Notes: generated from the sequence alone by a model not told the origin. 64,000 nucleotides of DNA from Sepiola atlantica (GCA_963556195.1 OY744533.1:49098749-49162748), one strand, 5' to 3'. Counted from the stretch's first letter, positions 1-11,404 are shown. Numbers and translations: made by a program.

Positions 1-235
1 GTCATCATCGCTGTTTTTAAGATTCATATTACACATCCCTTGTATCATTCTCATATCATTTCTCTCCATGCAGCACATGTCCTCAACCCTTACTGGCCAG
101 ATTTCACTTCCATATATCATCACACTGCATACACATGCTTGATAGACTCTTCCCTTCATCGATAGTGGTAATACTCTGCTGGTTAGTGATGACAGAAGTT
201 CCCTGAACTCCATCCACTCCTAATTCTCGCAATCA
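1..235 (-). mobile_element. LINE C-terminal fragment, RTE-like family A, cut by window edge
   Basis: Read on the minus strand, this gives the post-reverse-transcriptase region of a non-LTR retrotransposon: a run resembling FRELLSSLTSRVLPL, then KGRVYQACVCSVMIYGSE and DMCCMERNDMRMIQ. The same order of motifs occurs at 11405-12037 (plus), 13530-13860 (minus) and 33483-34570 (plus), so this is one dispersed family. The region is not catalytic in itself; it lies downstream of the RT domain in such elements. The copy is interrupted by the window boundary, so its 3' end is not visible. Clade assignment as RTE-like is from resemblance only. Confidence 0.75.
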
Positions 236-1248
236 CATATGCACCTACTACACGCTAATAATGAAATAATAAAAACAAAAAAACAATGTCAGTCATGCTC
301 AGTGTGCACACACACCTTTCACCTACTTTTGCGAATTCTGTCTAGACATGCGTCAGGTTAGGTATACAAAATGTAGAATAAACACCTGTAGAATAGTGGA
401 CAGTTATATGTGGAGGCAAAAATATATAAGCGATGATCTTTTTATGAAAATACTCAATGACATTAATGGATTCTATCCTCTTGAGTAAGTAATATTTTTT
501 TTACACTACAACACTGTATTTTATTGGGGGGGGAGGGGGGGAGGGGGGATGCTCTTCAATAAAAGATGCAAGTTTTTTACATAAGTTTAATGATTGTGAT
601 TTATTCCTCATTCAGTCTTTGCCTTTTGGTTAAGCCATGTTTTTGATGTTCTAGACACTGTGGCATTTGCCACTTGAACAGTCTTTAGAATCAGTCTTAG
701 CATAAAGGTGCAAGGAAGTTTTACCAGATTTGGGAACAAGAGTTTACACGTTTATGCTAAAAACACTGTGTCTCGGCATGCCACTTTGCCATTAATTGTG
801 ACTTTGCTGAATTCCGGGATAGAGTGGGAGGAAGGAAATGGATATTTTTTTTGATTTATAGAAATAAGAACGATCATAGCTTTTAATAAAAATAAGATAT
901 TTTTGGGTTGAGGTGAAGGTTTAATCAAAACTAACAAGAAGAAATCTTACATTTATAAAATCCGCCCCATGTAAGAGTAATAATACTTTTTCTTTTTTTT
1001 TCTTTTTAAATACAACCTGTATTTTTTGGAAGAAAAGATCAATTAGTGACTCTTCACTTCAGAAAGGGGGGGGGGTGAAAAGATCCTTAGTCGATTTCTC
1101 TTTCTCTCTCTCTCCTTAAAAATTGCCAACTCATCTTACTAAAAAAACGTATCTGATGTTTGGATTTGGAATCAGTTTAAAAGAAAACAAAAATGAATTC
1201 TGACTCCTGAAAAGACTTCTGGCTTCTGACTTCGACTCTGCAGAAAAG
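236..1248. other. No gene seen; AT-rich with poly-G and CT tracts
   Basis: No coding signal. It holds an interrupted poly-G run at 526-548, a short G run near 1066 and a (TC)n patch near 1100. An 18-base stretch near 617 weakly resembles a U2 5' end but lacks the downstream segment. Confidence 0.6.
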
Positions 1249-1704
1249 TTTGTCCAGGCTACTATCAGACCATGTATGGAGTACTGTTGTCATATTTGGG
1301 CTGGTGAATCTCTGCCCCATTTGAGGGCTCTTGATAAGGTGCAGAAACGTATCTTTAATTTGATTGGCGCCACACTTTTTCTTCTCGGCACCCCCATCCC
1401 CCTCTCTCACAGATGTGATATTGCTTGTCTCAGTTTTTTCTATAAATACTATTATGGCATGTGTTCTTCAGAATTGTCTGATCTATTCCCTGCTTCCTTT
1501 GTTCCAGCTCGTTTGACTCATTGGTCTAGTGATCTCCATCAATTCGCTGTTTTGATACCTCATTATGATACAGCTTCCTCCTTCAGTAGCTTTCCCAAAA
1601 CTGCAAGCTTGTGGAACTCTATTCCTGCTGACTGTTTTCCTCTTATCTATAGACTTGGTCTCTTCAAGACTAAGGCCAATAGGCATCTCCTATCTTTGCG
1701 ATAA
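1249..1704 (+). mobile_element. LINE RT C-terminal fragment, CR1/Jockey-like family B
   Basis: An open frame reads ATIRPCMEYCCHIWAGES, LDKVQKRIFNLIG, HRCDIACLSFFYKYYYG, SELSDLFP and SLWNSIPADCFP, ending at a stop at 1704. This is the thumb and C-terminal tail of a CR1/Jockey-group reverse transcriptase, downstream of the catalytic palm. Closely matching motifs recur at 9624-10145, 22571-23177, 37140-37742 and 57370-57580. The copy is 5' truncated, as is normal for LINE insertions, and only this tail is open. The family has no host role; clade is inferred from motif style. Confidence 0.85.
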
Positions 1705-1759
1705 TGATCTTTTGTTCTTGTCAGCTCGTTACATCAAGTGGCTTCATGCCTTGTCATGA

Positions 1760-2383
1760 GCGATTTCCATAAAAAAGTCTCATAAGCGAACACATTTTTG
1801 ATGCAACGTTTTTTTCCATTGTACTAACCCGAGACAATCATCACATGTTTTTAAAGTCTACAAGTGCAACAAAAAACTCAAACCTATAATCAGTGTCGCC
1901 TATCTTTTCCTGATTTAGGTCAGAAATGCTTGTCCACTGATGAATGAACTCTTGCTCTTTAAAATCGCTAAGAGATTTTAGTGAGACTTCCGGCTCCCAT
2001 CCCTGTTAAGTTAGCCGACTTAAGTGAATGCGTCCTATCCATAAGGATAATATAGAGGTAAAGAGACTGATTATTTTTAGAAGAATTTCTTAACAGATAT
2101 GTTAGTTTATAAATTTTCGAATTATATCAAAGTCGAACAAATAATGGTAGAATGTTGTAACCCAATGGGTCATGGGTATGTCTAGTGGATGCTTAAAAAT
2201 AGACTGTGATACCAAAAATTGACCAATTGACTCCCTTTACAGGGACATAAGGGATTACTGCTCGGATGTCAAACGTTTTGAATATTAAAAAAAAATTGTG
2301 AAAATCGAAAATGATTTTGTCAAAAAATAAGATTTATTTTAGTTTTCTATTAAATTATTTTTAAAATATGTAAGCGGCAAAAA
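1760..2383. other. No gene seen
   Basis: AT-rich, with no coding signal or clear repeat match inside the window. Confidence 0.5.
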
Positions 2384-2611
2384 GATCCTTGGCCTTTTGG
2401 CTAGGATCAAAATGTAGTATCTGTTCTGATACTACACTATATGTTCCGTCCTCAGCCACTGAAGGAGAAATCCTTCTAGACTGAGACAATTTTAATGTTT
2501 GTTCCAATCCAGAGTGACTATTTTGGAGAGCTGGATTTTCCTCACATTAAAAATCAACCTTGTGTCTAACTCTGCCCTTGTGTGCACACAACAATAATTT
2601 TTTTTTTTTTT
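2384..2611 (+). mobile_element. U2 snRNA-headed SINE, type B
   Basis: The 5' part follows the U2 snRNA 5' end (GGCCTTTTGGCTAGGATCAA, then ATGTAGTATCTGTTCT), including the branch-recognition hexamer GTAGTA. It then runs into GATACTAC, giving a hairpin. The tail ends in CCTTGTGTCTAACTCTGCCC followed by a T-rich stretch. Similar copies lie at 25927-26128 and 59815-60032. SINEs headed by U snRNA are a known but rare class (SINEU); membership here is inferred from structure and copy number. Confidence 0.75.
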
Positions 2612-2652
2612 AAAGTAAACCTTTTTATTACTATTTATCTTTTTATGAAAAA

Positions 2653-2690
2653 TCAGCTGTAGCTACCCGGTGTTGCCCGGAAGTCTTTTT
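2653..2690 (-). mobile_element. Helitron-like 3' terminus
   Basis: On the minus strand it reads GGGCAACACCGGGTAGCTAC then CTGA, the palindrome-plus-CTRR pattern of Helitron 3' ends. Equivalent ends recur throughout the window (for example 16529, 26455, 47567, 59444). Confidence 0.5.
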
Positions 2691-2817
2691 ACTTTTAAAA
2701 TTTTTTTTATTTTGCTTCTTTTTTTTTCTACTAACGAGACGCTGACAGCTAATCTGTTGGGGTCGAAGGATTCCCCATTGAATGTTACAAACGGTTTGTT
2801 AGTGTCACATAACATTA

Positions 2818-2952
2818 CATACATACCCCAAGAGTAATACTCTTTGGGTATGTATGTAATGAGTAAATGAACAGGACAGATCTGATGAGATTTGAACTCT
2901 GTTGGCTCCACAGTCTTCATCAATGAGAACTGTGTCACTGCCCCCACTACCA
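2818..2952 (-). mobile_element. tRNA-like SINE remnant with adjoining hairpin
   Basis: On the minus strand a B-box-like AGTTCAAATCT (2888-2898) follows a possible A box about 35 bases upstream. The 3' part contains a near-perfect hairpin at 2818-2858 with arms CATACATACCCCAAGAGT. No second copy was found in the window, so the SINE call rests on the promoter boxes only. Confidence 0.4.
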
Positions 2953-3489
2953 TTTGACTATTATCTCTAAGGTATACTCTGTTAGTGGAAACATTTTCCC
3001 TTACTATCCTAAACAGAAAAGTGAACTTATGCTATTAATAAAAAGTAAAGTTTTGGCATTTCATGTAATATTTCTGACAAATGGGGGAAGAAAATGCTGT
3101 TCTTTTGGTCAGTTGTTAGTTAGTATTTGCTGTACATGGAGATGACTTGAGTAAATCTTTTTTCCTTTATCTTTGTAACCATGTCATTAATAAGGGTGCT
3201 GGAGGTAAACGTTTTATCTGGGCTGACGTCTTCTACTTGATAGTGCAAGGACCCGAACCTTGGAGTAATTTCCAAGGAAGCTGTTCTATCAGCAGGTGCA
3301 TAATACCGGGGCTGCTGTATTGCCATTTGGTGAATGGAGTCTGGACCATGCAGTAGTTTCCAGTGGGGCCTCTTGATGCCATATTAGTGGGAACTGCTGC
3401 GGCCTTTATCGATCTCTTTCACAATTCCAATCCAAACATGAAATGTTCTAAAATAAAAGATAAACTTTAACTTAGTTCCCCAACTTCTA

Positions 3490-5305
3490 ACATGGATCCC
3501 TCCTATCAGGTCTCCTTTTCCAATATTAAGGGTCTGCGTTCCAATATTAGGGGTCTGTGTTCCAACCCTCTAAAGTTTGAAAGCCACTTACAACCGAACT
3601 TATTATTTCTGTGTGAAACTAGCATTAGTCTGTTAGCTTCTATCGATGATTTCATGATTAAAGGCTACTCAAACATGACATAAAACCTGACCCTCGAGAT
3701 CGTCATGGACATGGTATTTGTGTTTCCAAGTAGCTCTTACTGCACCACATTCATGTTTGCCCTCTATCATCCCCACAATGATGGATTTACTATATTTCAG
3801 AATGTATCTGAGAAAATTGACCATATTCTGTCTGTTTACCCTTCTGCTAGAAGTCATGTCTGTAGTGACTCTAATGTTCACAATGTTAAATGGCTAGTTC
3901 ACTGAAACAAAACTGATGATGAAGGGAGGTTTTGTCACAATTTTTTCCTCGCTTATGATCTAACACAGATTGTTGACAAACCTACTCGCGTACCTGATGC
4001 TGACAGACATTTTGCAAGTCTTTTTGATCTTTTCATGACAAATTGTCCTGAACAGTGCTCATCCACTGTTTTGTCCCTGCTGAGATCTTCTGATCACTCA
4101 ATTGTCTCAATTAAGATCAAAACAAAATGCAATAAGACCTGATGTCCCTTTTCATTGCAGAGTGTATCGATGCTTGATGGCTAATTGGGACAGCCTCAGA
4201 TCTTTCATATCAGGAATCCTTCTACATTCCATGTTTGAAAAGAATGTGTCCTGTATCACATCCGATTTAACTGATTGGTTAATCATTGGTATTGAGAGCT
4301 TTATGCTCTTCAAGAAATTCTAACAGAAACCAAAGAGCCGGTTGTGGTATACTCTTGAATGTGTCACCGCCTTTGCTCACAGCAATCACTATTTCAATTG
4401 TTTTCAATGAAATAGATGTTCTGAAACCAAAGTCACCTTTAGGACTGCTCGCAACCACTGCAAAAAAGTTAGGGAAAATGCGAGAGAGTTCTATGCCCAA
4501 TCTGTTGTCTAGATTGGCTCAGCAGCAAAGACTTGGTTCCCACAAGTTTTGCCGAATAACAGTGTCCTGAACAGATGTGCAGCCTCTATTCCAACCATCA
4601 TCAATGGACCAGAGGTGATTTCTTCAGCATCTGATAAAGCAAAACTTTTTCCAAAGAACTTTACATCAAATTCCACCCTTTGCGATCAGGGCTGCCTACC
4701 TCCTGAGTTTCCCTCTATGACTGTAAACGGTATCTATATATCTGTCCGGGATGTTCCTAAACTTATCAAGAACCTTGATGCCAGCATGGCAACTGCTCTT
4801 GACAACATTCCAATCATAGTGCTTAAAAAAACTGCAACCGGAACTAGCTCCTATTCTTATAAAGCTGTTCAATCGTTGCTTAAGAGAGAAATGCTTCCCA
4901 TCACCTTGTAAAACTTTGTCAGTCTGCTCAGTATTTAAAAATACTGGGAAAAGTCTTCTGCATCTCAGTACAGACCAGTCTCCTGTGTGTCATGAGTAAA
5001 TTGCTTGGATCTGTAATAAATCAAGAAGTTGTCAATCACCTCAGCAAAAACAGCCTACTCAGTGACAAACAATATGGATTTCGCCCTGCAAGATCAACAG
5101 CTGATATCACAAAGGGTCAGTGAATCTATTGACGGAGGGGGGGGGGGCTTTGTTTCTAGAGAAAAGGCTTTTGACATATCAAAGGCCTTTGATAGAGTTT
5201 GGCACAAATGTCTACTTCACATGCTTGCTAGCTATGGAATATCTGGAAATGTCTTCTCAATCATCAAATCCCTTCTCTCTGATAGGTTTATAAAACTTGT
5301 AAAGT
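3490..5305 (+). mobile_element. Degenerate LINE: endonuclease then reverse transcriptase, family B-like
   Basis: Motifs appear in the right order but in shifting frames. At 3500-3680: SNIRGLCSNPLKFESHL and LLFLCETSIS (start of an APE-type endonuclease). At 3870-3910: DSNVHNVKW (the GDFN.H..W motif with G lost). At 3985-4120: DKPTRVPD, LFDLFMTNCP and RSSDHSIVSIK (the catalytic SDH motif kept). At 4550-4910: the linker before RT. At 5160-5300: DISKAFDRVWHKCLLHMLAS and YGISGNVFSIIKSLLSDRF (RT palm). The YADD box and everything after it are absent; the copy breaks off near 5300 into unrelated AT-rich DNA. Many stops and a G run at 5138-5146 show it is dead. Confidence 0.85.
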
Positions 5306-5613
5306 ATGTCATTTTAATTTTTTCATTATTCCATTATTTCCTATATCTATGCCATATCCCCAATATCGAGGATTTCCCTATCACGATAGGATCTAATATA
5401 AAATATTTATCTTTATATTATTCAATTAAATATAAATATATGAATGTCTCTATTTTTATTTAAAAAATGTGATTTTGATCAATTTCACTTCAGTCTCAGA
5501 TTATCTGTATATGTTTTTTGGAAGGAATTCATTAGAAAAAAAATATCCTACTTGACGTAAAGATTTTTCTTATTTTGGTCTGTAATATTGAGCAAAATTA
5601 GATTATTAAAACA
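5306..5613. other. No gene seen
   Basis: AT-rich spacer between the broken LINE and the minisatellite element. The frame that stays open to 5463 is a read-through from the RT fragment. Confidence 0.5.
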
Positions 5614-6465
5614 AGCAAAAATATGCTCCCTCTGATCGCATATTCTTGCTAGTAGATATAACGGACAAACATATACTACACTACCCCCATGCTAAAGGAG
5701 TGGGAAGATGGTATCATGACGAATAAACATATACTACGTTATCCCCTCGGAGGAGGAGGTAATGCTTGGAAAGATTCTTATGACAACAGAACAGATACTA
5801 TACTCACCTTCCCCAAAAGAGGAGGTAATATCTGGGAGGATAATATCATGACAACAGAACAGATATTACACTAATCTCTCCCCCCTTGAACTGAGCATTA
5901 AAAGATAGTACATTAGTTGTAAATAGTATAGTAAACTGAATTGAGTATTAAAAGATAGTACATTAGTTGTAAATAGTATAGTAAACTGAATTGACTATTA
6001 AAAGATAGTACATTAGTTGTAAATAGTATAGTAAACTGAATTGACTATTAAAATATAGTACATTAGTTGTAAATAGTATAGTAAACTGAATTGAGTATTA
6101 AAAGATAGTACATTAGTTGTAAATAGTATAGTAAACTGAATTGAGTATTAAAAGATAGTACATTAGTTGTAAATAGTATAGTAAACTGAATTGAGTATTA
6201 AAAGATAGCACATTAGTTGTAAATAGTATAGTAAACTGAATTGAGTATTAAAAGATAGTACATTAGTTGTAAATAGTATAGTAAACTGAATTGACTATTA
6301 AAAGATAGTACATTAGTTGTAAATAGTATAGTAAACTGAATTGACTATTAAAAGATAGTACATTAGTTGTAAATAGTATAGTAAACTGAATTGATTATTA
6401 AAAAATAGTAATAGTATAGTTTCAGCTTGAGACAGGCAGATACCAAATCTCCATTAGTAATAGAT
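5614..6465 (+). mobile_element. Minisatellite-bearing non-autonomous element (HINE-like), copy 1
   Basis: It starts with a hairpin at 5614-5650 (AGCAAAAATATGC, 11-base loop, GCATATTCTTGCT). About three units of roughly 70 bp follow, alternating AGGAGGAGGTAAT, GGATGATATCATGAC and ACAGAACAGATACTACAC, then the 50-bp array, then a segment ending AAATCTCCATTAGTAATAG. The same parts in the same order recur inverted at 15874-16195, 27585-28136 and 51941-52320, and in part at 43835-44165. Terminal hairpin plus internal tandem repeats resembles Helentron-associated elements; that class assignment is an inference. Confidence 0.65.
5891..6430 (+). repeat. 50-bp tandem array, 10 copies plus a partial
   Basis: Units begin at 5891, 5941 and every 50 bases to 6341, with a shortened unit after 6391. 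They differ by only a few positions (for example GAGTATTA or GACTATTA at the unit start). Other copies of the host element have a single equivalent segment, so this array is a local expansion. Confidence 0.95.
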
Positions 6466-7182
6466 GTTAATTGTATATTCAATTAAATCTTTTAGTAGCT
6501 TATATTTTGTCAATAAGTGTCATAAAACCAGAGTTTGGTATAGACTTCTCATCCTTACTGGAGTCATTTTTTTCGAAAATAGACTTTAGGGTGGTGCAGA
6601 CTTTTATCAGCTGTCTCTCCCACCTCTATTAAAAAAAAAAACAGAATAATAACAACAATGAAAAAAATGTCTCTGCAGGAGATTCCTTTTAGATATGAAA
6701 GACTTGATTAAAACTTTCCAATTCAATTATTTTTTGGCAATTTGACAACGTTTGGTATTTTTTAAATTTTATTATTTATTTTTTTGAATTAGACAAGGAA
6801 AAAATTCTTAATTTGTCAGCTTGATAACTTGCCAGGCTTTTATTCTATTTTTTATTTCCTTTTTTCTTGTGTAATTATCTCTTTATTTATGCAAAAAGCT
6901 AATTCACTCACAGACCACCAGACAGTAGTGATTCTTACAAAATCACCCTTTGGAAGTGTCTCTGCCTGCCTCACCCTAAGCGAGACCGTCGCATGGAGAA
7001 AGTTATGTATGAAAGTAAATGTTCACTAGAAACTGAACAACAACAAACATTCTTAAGAATCATTGTTAGAGAATGTCAGGCGGAGGTTTTCTGTACAGCC
7101 AACCTCAAAAGTAGAATTTACAATGATATATTAGTTCACTTTTTCATTAAAACAAATTTTTTTTAAATAAATAAAAAAAAAA
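6466..7182. other. No gene seen
   Basis: AT-rich sequence. The short open frame at 6829-7029 shows no recognisable motif. Confidence 0.5.
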
Positions 7183-7824
7183 ATGGTACTTCTATAGATA
7201 GCTCCCCCTCTCCCCCATAGTAAATATATTAACTGGAAATTTTTTTCGGAAATACTTACTTGTGATGCTAAAGAATTAGCAGTCACCAAAATTTACAGAA
7301 AACAGTCCAATAGTTTTTTTAATTATTTAAGAAATTTAATTTTTTTAATCGTAGCCTGAAAGACGCCAATGTTTTTAATTTCAAGGGTGATAATTGGAAG
7401 TTTGATGTGAAGTGGGCAGGTTAATTCCTGTTATTTTATTTTTAAGTAGCATATTTATTACGGGTAGTTATTTAGAGAAGTACCCTTTTTTCTTTTTTTT
7501 TTTACCCTAACCTAACCCTAAACTTTTTTTTAGTGGGGGCAGTAGTAGAATATAAATGATTTTTTGAAAATGATTTTTGGTTGAAAAACAACAGGAATTA
7601 ACCTGCCCACTTCAAATCAAACTTCCAATTATCTCCCTTGAAATTGAAAACAATGGCATCTTCCAGACTTCGAATTTCTTAAATAATTAAAAAATTATTG
7701 GATTGTTTTCCGTAAATTTAAGTGACTGCTAATTCTTTAGCATCACAAGTATTTTAAAAACTTTCTAGTTATATTATTTTTAACTAGCACATTTACTACA
7801 GGTGGCTATCTATGAAAGCACCAT
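7183..7824. mobile_element. Two facing foldback/MITE copies forming a 640-bp inverted repeat
   Basis: The left arm (7183-7440) and right arm (7575-7824) are imperfect reverse complements. Shared points include GGTTAATTCCTGTT against AACAGGAATTAACC, and CTAAAGAATTAGCAGTCACC against GTGACTGCTAATTCTTTAG. The terminal motif (GGTACTTCTATAGATAGC on the left, GCTATCTATGAAAGCACC on the right) has a third degenerate version near 7445-7490. Two elements of about 300 bp inserted head to head are therefore more likely than one. No coding capacity. Confidence 0.7.
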
Positions 7825-8190
7825 TAAAAAAAAAAATTTCTTTTAACTTTTATTCATCATCATATGATGGCAAGCCGTTTTGATCTTCGAAGAGCCGACT
7901 GAATCTTGCTGGGTTATTTTGAGAAGGACAATAGATAATCTTACAATCCTTTTAGAAAATCTTTTTTGTACAAAATAATTATAGTGTGTCTACTTCACTC
8001 ATTTTTACTTACAATGGGAAAACAGCATCTCCCACTTGCTTTTATTTGTCAGATGACTTGGCTCTTGATTATTTTGTTATTTAATTATGCTTTAAAAAAA
8101 CCCAACAAAGAATACTTTTGTTCCTTCATTTCCTGATAAATAAACGCTAAGATATTTGTATGCACAACTTTATATTAATGCTTAAAGAAA
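7825..8190. other. No gene; ribozyme-like relic near 7865-7905
   Basis: TTTTGATCTTCGAAGAGCC near 7880 matches the central part of the hammerhead-like sequence at 32050-32067 (TTTTGATCTTTGAAAAGCC). The flanking stems are not preserved here. Confidence 0.35.
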
Positions 8191-8194
8191 GAAG

Positions 8195-8580
8195 TTTCGT
8201 AATGACCGTGCCATGATCAGGTTGATGTGCAGTAGCAAACTAGAAGAATGAATCTCCTCAGCAATGCTCTATCAGAAGCTTTTTGGTATTGCTCGGATTT
8301 TGGATGCCTTACGTGCTTGGCGTCTCAGGTGGTCTGGCCATGTACAGCATGCTACCTCCTGCATCTACTCAATAACATGCATGGATACCCCAGGTATGAG
8401 GGTGCGTAAAAGACCAAAGAAAACCTAGCTTGAGTGCGTACAAAGTGACTTGACTGCTTGCAACATGATTGGTATCAATCATATGGATCAGACCGCATTG
8501 AGAGCAGGCGTGAGATGTTGTCTGGTGTTGCCCACCCCGGAGTTCGGAACACCCACAGAACCTAAAAATACCAAAACCTA
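8195..8580 (+). mobile_element. LINE C-terminal fragment, family C
   Basis: The reading frame gives RNDRAMIRLMCSSKLEE, then after a stop GIARILDALRAWRLRWSGHV, TPGMRVRKRPKKT, LECVQSDLTACNMI and LRAGVRCCLVLPTPEFGTP. This is the conserved end of a class of LINE endonuclease-reverse transcriptases (R.LRW.GHV..., GRPRKTW.ECV). Two in-frame stops show decay. It is a different family from the ones at 1249 and 33483. No RT palm remains. Confidence 0.75.
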
Positions 8581-9229
8581 ATGATGATCAAAGTAGTTTT
8601 TTGTTTTTTTTTCGAGGAGGAGGTGGGGGAGGATGTATACTCTGCCAGCTGCAATGATGATGAAAGCATTATCCCACCCCGTCGTCAGTGATACCCGCTG
8701 CAAAGTCAACTCAATTTCGCAAGATTCATTTTATAACTGAGATGCAATCCCGCCAATCTTCCACGGAATGCAATTGAACAAGGACCAACAACATCAGACA
8801 TCTCCATTGCTGTAAACATACACTAGGTGGCATGTTTAACTAAGAAAAGAGAAATAACCCAAGATATGTGAAATATTTCTGGTTTGGAGTTAACCACCCA
8901 GAATTCGATTTGTCCACTTGGAAAAGAGTATGGTTTCTACAGATAAGAGATTCCCTGCTGTGGATATGACCTACTAAGGTCATAACCAAATTTAATGGCC
9001 ATTTTGATACAGAATCCCTAGGCAGTAGGTTTTTTTTTATGTTCGTAGATAAGGCTGGTCATTATTTTCAGGTAAATACTGAGTGTTCTACAACAAAGGA
9101 CCCAAATATCTATATATATTCCATCAGATGGGCAGGGAAGGTCAGTTTAGTTTTCTGAGCGTCCCACAAGCAGTTGAGGTTTGTGTGCCTTTCAGAGAGA
9201 TATTGGCACCGGGACTCTTAGCTAATGAA
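8581..9229. other. No gene seen
   Basis: No coding signal or within-window repeat partner recognised. Confidence 0.45.
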
Positions 9230-9510
9230 TTGTGTTCGATTTGACTTGTGTTTTGATTTTGTTGGTCAAAGAATTCTCATTTACAAGTCTGTTGTTCAGT
9301 ACTAGAAGAAAACGAGTAAAAAATAATCCTTTGTTATTTGTTCTAAATTGGATTTGTGGTTTTATTTGGAGGGAGAATACTTCTGTTGCAGCACTGACTG
9401 AGACTAACCAATTGACAATGCGATCGGTGTCGGAATCGAGCAACAACTTTGGACCAGCACAACAAGCGGACGATCACGGACTGTGTAGTGAATGCACACA
9501 GACACACATT
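9230..9510 (-). repeat. Interspersed repeat D, minus copy
   Basis: Its reverse complement matches 14685-14945 over roughly 250 bp, including the shared segment CCTCCAAATAAAACCACAAA and the translated run EVFSLQIKPQIQFR. Both copies hold the same short open frame, but similarity to a known protein is not evident. It could be LTR sequence; no second terminus was found. Confidence 0.65.
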
Positions 9511-9623
9511 CACACTGCGACTGGAGGAAAAATAAATTATTATTACCACTTATTTTAAATTAGGGTTGAGTTCAAGACAGTGATAACTCCATATTTGGGC
9601 AAACGTTATTATTGGCGACATAA

Positions 9624-10252
9624 CAGAAGAAGGTTGGCTTCCTCTACCGTGCTAGTAAACTCCTCACACCTGACATTATCCTGTATCTCTACAAAGCCAC
9701 CATCTGCCCATGTATGGAGTATTGTTGCCACATCTGGGCTGGTGCAGCATCTACTACTCTCTCCCTCCTTGACAAAGTCCAAAAAAGAGTCACCAACCTA
9801 ATAGGTCCCTCACTATCAACCAAGCTCCAGTCCCTGTCCCATCACCGCAATGTAGCAGCCTTGTACTTGTTTTACAACTACTTCAATGGATTATGCTCCG
9901 ATGAATTGGCTACTCTGGTGCCCCCTCAACATAAATTCACTAGACCAACTCGACAATCGACTAAATCCCATCCATTCACTGTGGAGGTCCCCAGATGCCG
10001 GAGAGCTTTCTACTCAAATATCTTCCTTCCTCGTGCTGCTGGCCTCTGGAACTCCCTCCCTACCTCCTGTTTCCCTGACAGTACTGACATGCAGAAATTT
10101 AAAACTAATGTAAACAGACATCTCGCTGCGCAGATCCCAATTTAGGTTGACCCTTCCCCCAACCTTCTCCTCTTTTCTTTCTTCTCAGTAGCCCCTTACG
10201 TCTACAGTGGCAGCCTGCCTTGTTTGGGGTGAACTACGTTAAAAAAAAAAAA
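9624..10252 (+). mobile_element. LINE 3' end, family B, best-preserved tail
   Basis: A frame open from 9624 to the stop at 10145 reads KKVGFLYRASKLLTPD, ILYLYKATICPCMEYCCHIW, LDKVQKRVTNLIGPSLS, HHRNVAALYLFYNYFNGLCS, DELATLVPP and GLWNSLPTSCFPD, ending AQIPI. This is the RT thumb and tail of a CR1/Jockey-like LINE. A short 3' UTR with TTTGGGGTGAACTACG and a poly-A tract at about 10240 follow. The same UTR end is found inverted at 22571-22620, which fixes the family boundary. The 5' truncation and intact frame suggest a fairly recent copy. Confidence 0.9.
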
Positions 10253-10330
10253 ATATTTTGTTAACCTTTATCTTGAGTGATTTTTGGCCTTGATAAATAG
10301 ACTCATCAGTAAAAAAAAAAAATGTGCTGT
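10253..10330 (+). repeat. LINE tail segment with second poly-A
   Basis: TTTTTGGCCTTGATAAATAG precedes a poly-A run at 10309-10321. The same TTGGCCTTGATAA segment followed by poly-A occurs at 20760-20880. Confidence 0.5.
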
Positions 10331-11404
10331 AAATACTCTGGTAGCTGTGATTCAGTTATGTTCTGGAGATTCCCATGGCATTGTTTGTTCCGGATTATGA
10401 AAAATCAAATGGAATGTCATTGTTTGAATACTTGTGCTTTTTGCTTGTAGAATGATAGTGTACAATGTGAACATTGCCATCGAAAGGAGTGGCCATTCGG
10501 AGGTCATTATTAATGTTAGAAAAAAGAACATTGTAAACGAGCCGTTAACTGACAGAAACAAATTGCTTTAGGAAGCAATTTGTGAAAGCTATAGACAAAG
10601 AGACTTTCCAGGATTACCAACTTTAAATTTTTCTTTGCGATTTCACTGGTGTTTGAAAAGGAACCATAGCAATATTTCCACCACAAAGCAACAAAGTTTT
10701 ACCATAGAAAATGAGTTCAAACTTTGTAGCATTACTTAGTTTTTGAAAAATTAATTATAATTAAGTATCCCAAACCAAAAAGATTCATTTCAACAGCTAA
10801 CACATTTAATCTTTGTAGTAAGATTAATTTTTCTTTTAATAGTAAATTAATAAAAATACTCAGATTTGGACTATGTAAAAACAGACGGAAATACAATTTG
10901 ATAACAGGGCAAAGATTTCATTCAGTATAGTTTTCAACTTGGATTTTTGTTGTTGTATGAAACGCAACCTAACACTCTATACTAAGCTCACCATACTGAC
11001 GAGTTGCCCTTTTCCTTTAAAACGGGGCTGTTTTTATATGCATAGATACACAATATCGTGCACATTAAGTTTTAAAATAAATGGCCCATCACTGAAAATA
11101 GTAACCTAAGTTGAAGTATCCTGGAAAAAAACTATTGATGACACATCACAAAGAATTATATATTTATAAAGAAAAAAGATTAAATTTTGTTTACATAGAA
11201 ATTTTATCAAAATAACCCGAAATATAAATGATTTATCACAAGTTGAAATTGAAGAAAATTTCACTATATTTACTCATTTTTGCATACTAAACTGGTTTGT
11301 GATACTTATTATATAATACTTGATGTTTTAGTACTTTGTAGCACTGTAAACAGGTTTAACCAGATTTTCGTTCTGCAGCATACATACACCCTCCTTTTTA
11401 AATA
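10331..11404. other. No gene seen
   Basis: AT-rich sequence without recognisable coding or repeat content. Confidence 0.45.

Noticed and set aside
610..640. U2 5'-like stretch with TTTGCCTTTTGGTTAAG
   Set aside because: The following GTGTAGTATCTG segment is absent, so the match is too short to call.
5891..6430. CRISPR-like array
   Set aside because: Units are contiguous 50-bp repeats with no unique spacers, in eukaryotic transposon DNA.
7855..7905. Second hammerhead ribozyme
   Set aside because: The core word CTGATGA is damaged and stems I and III do not form; kept only as a relic of the sequence family at 32031.
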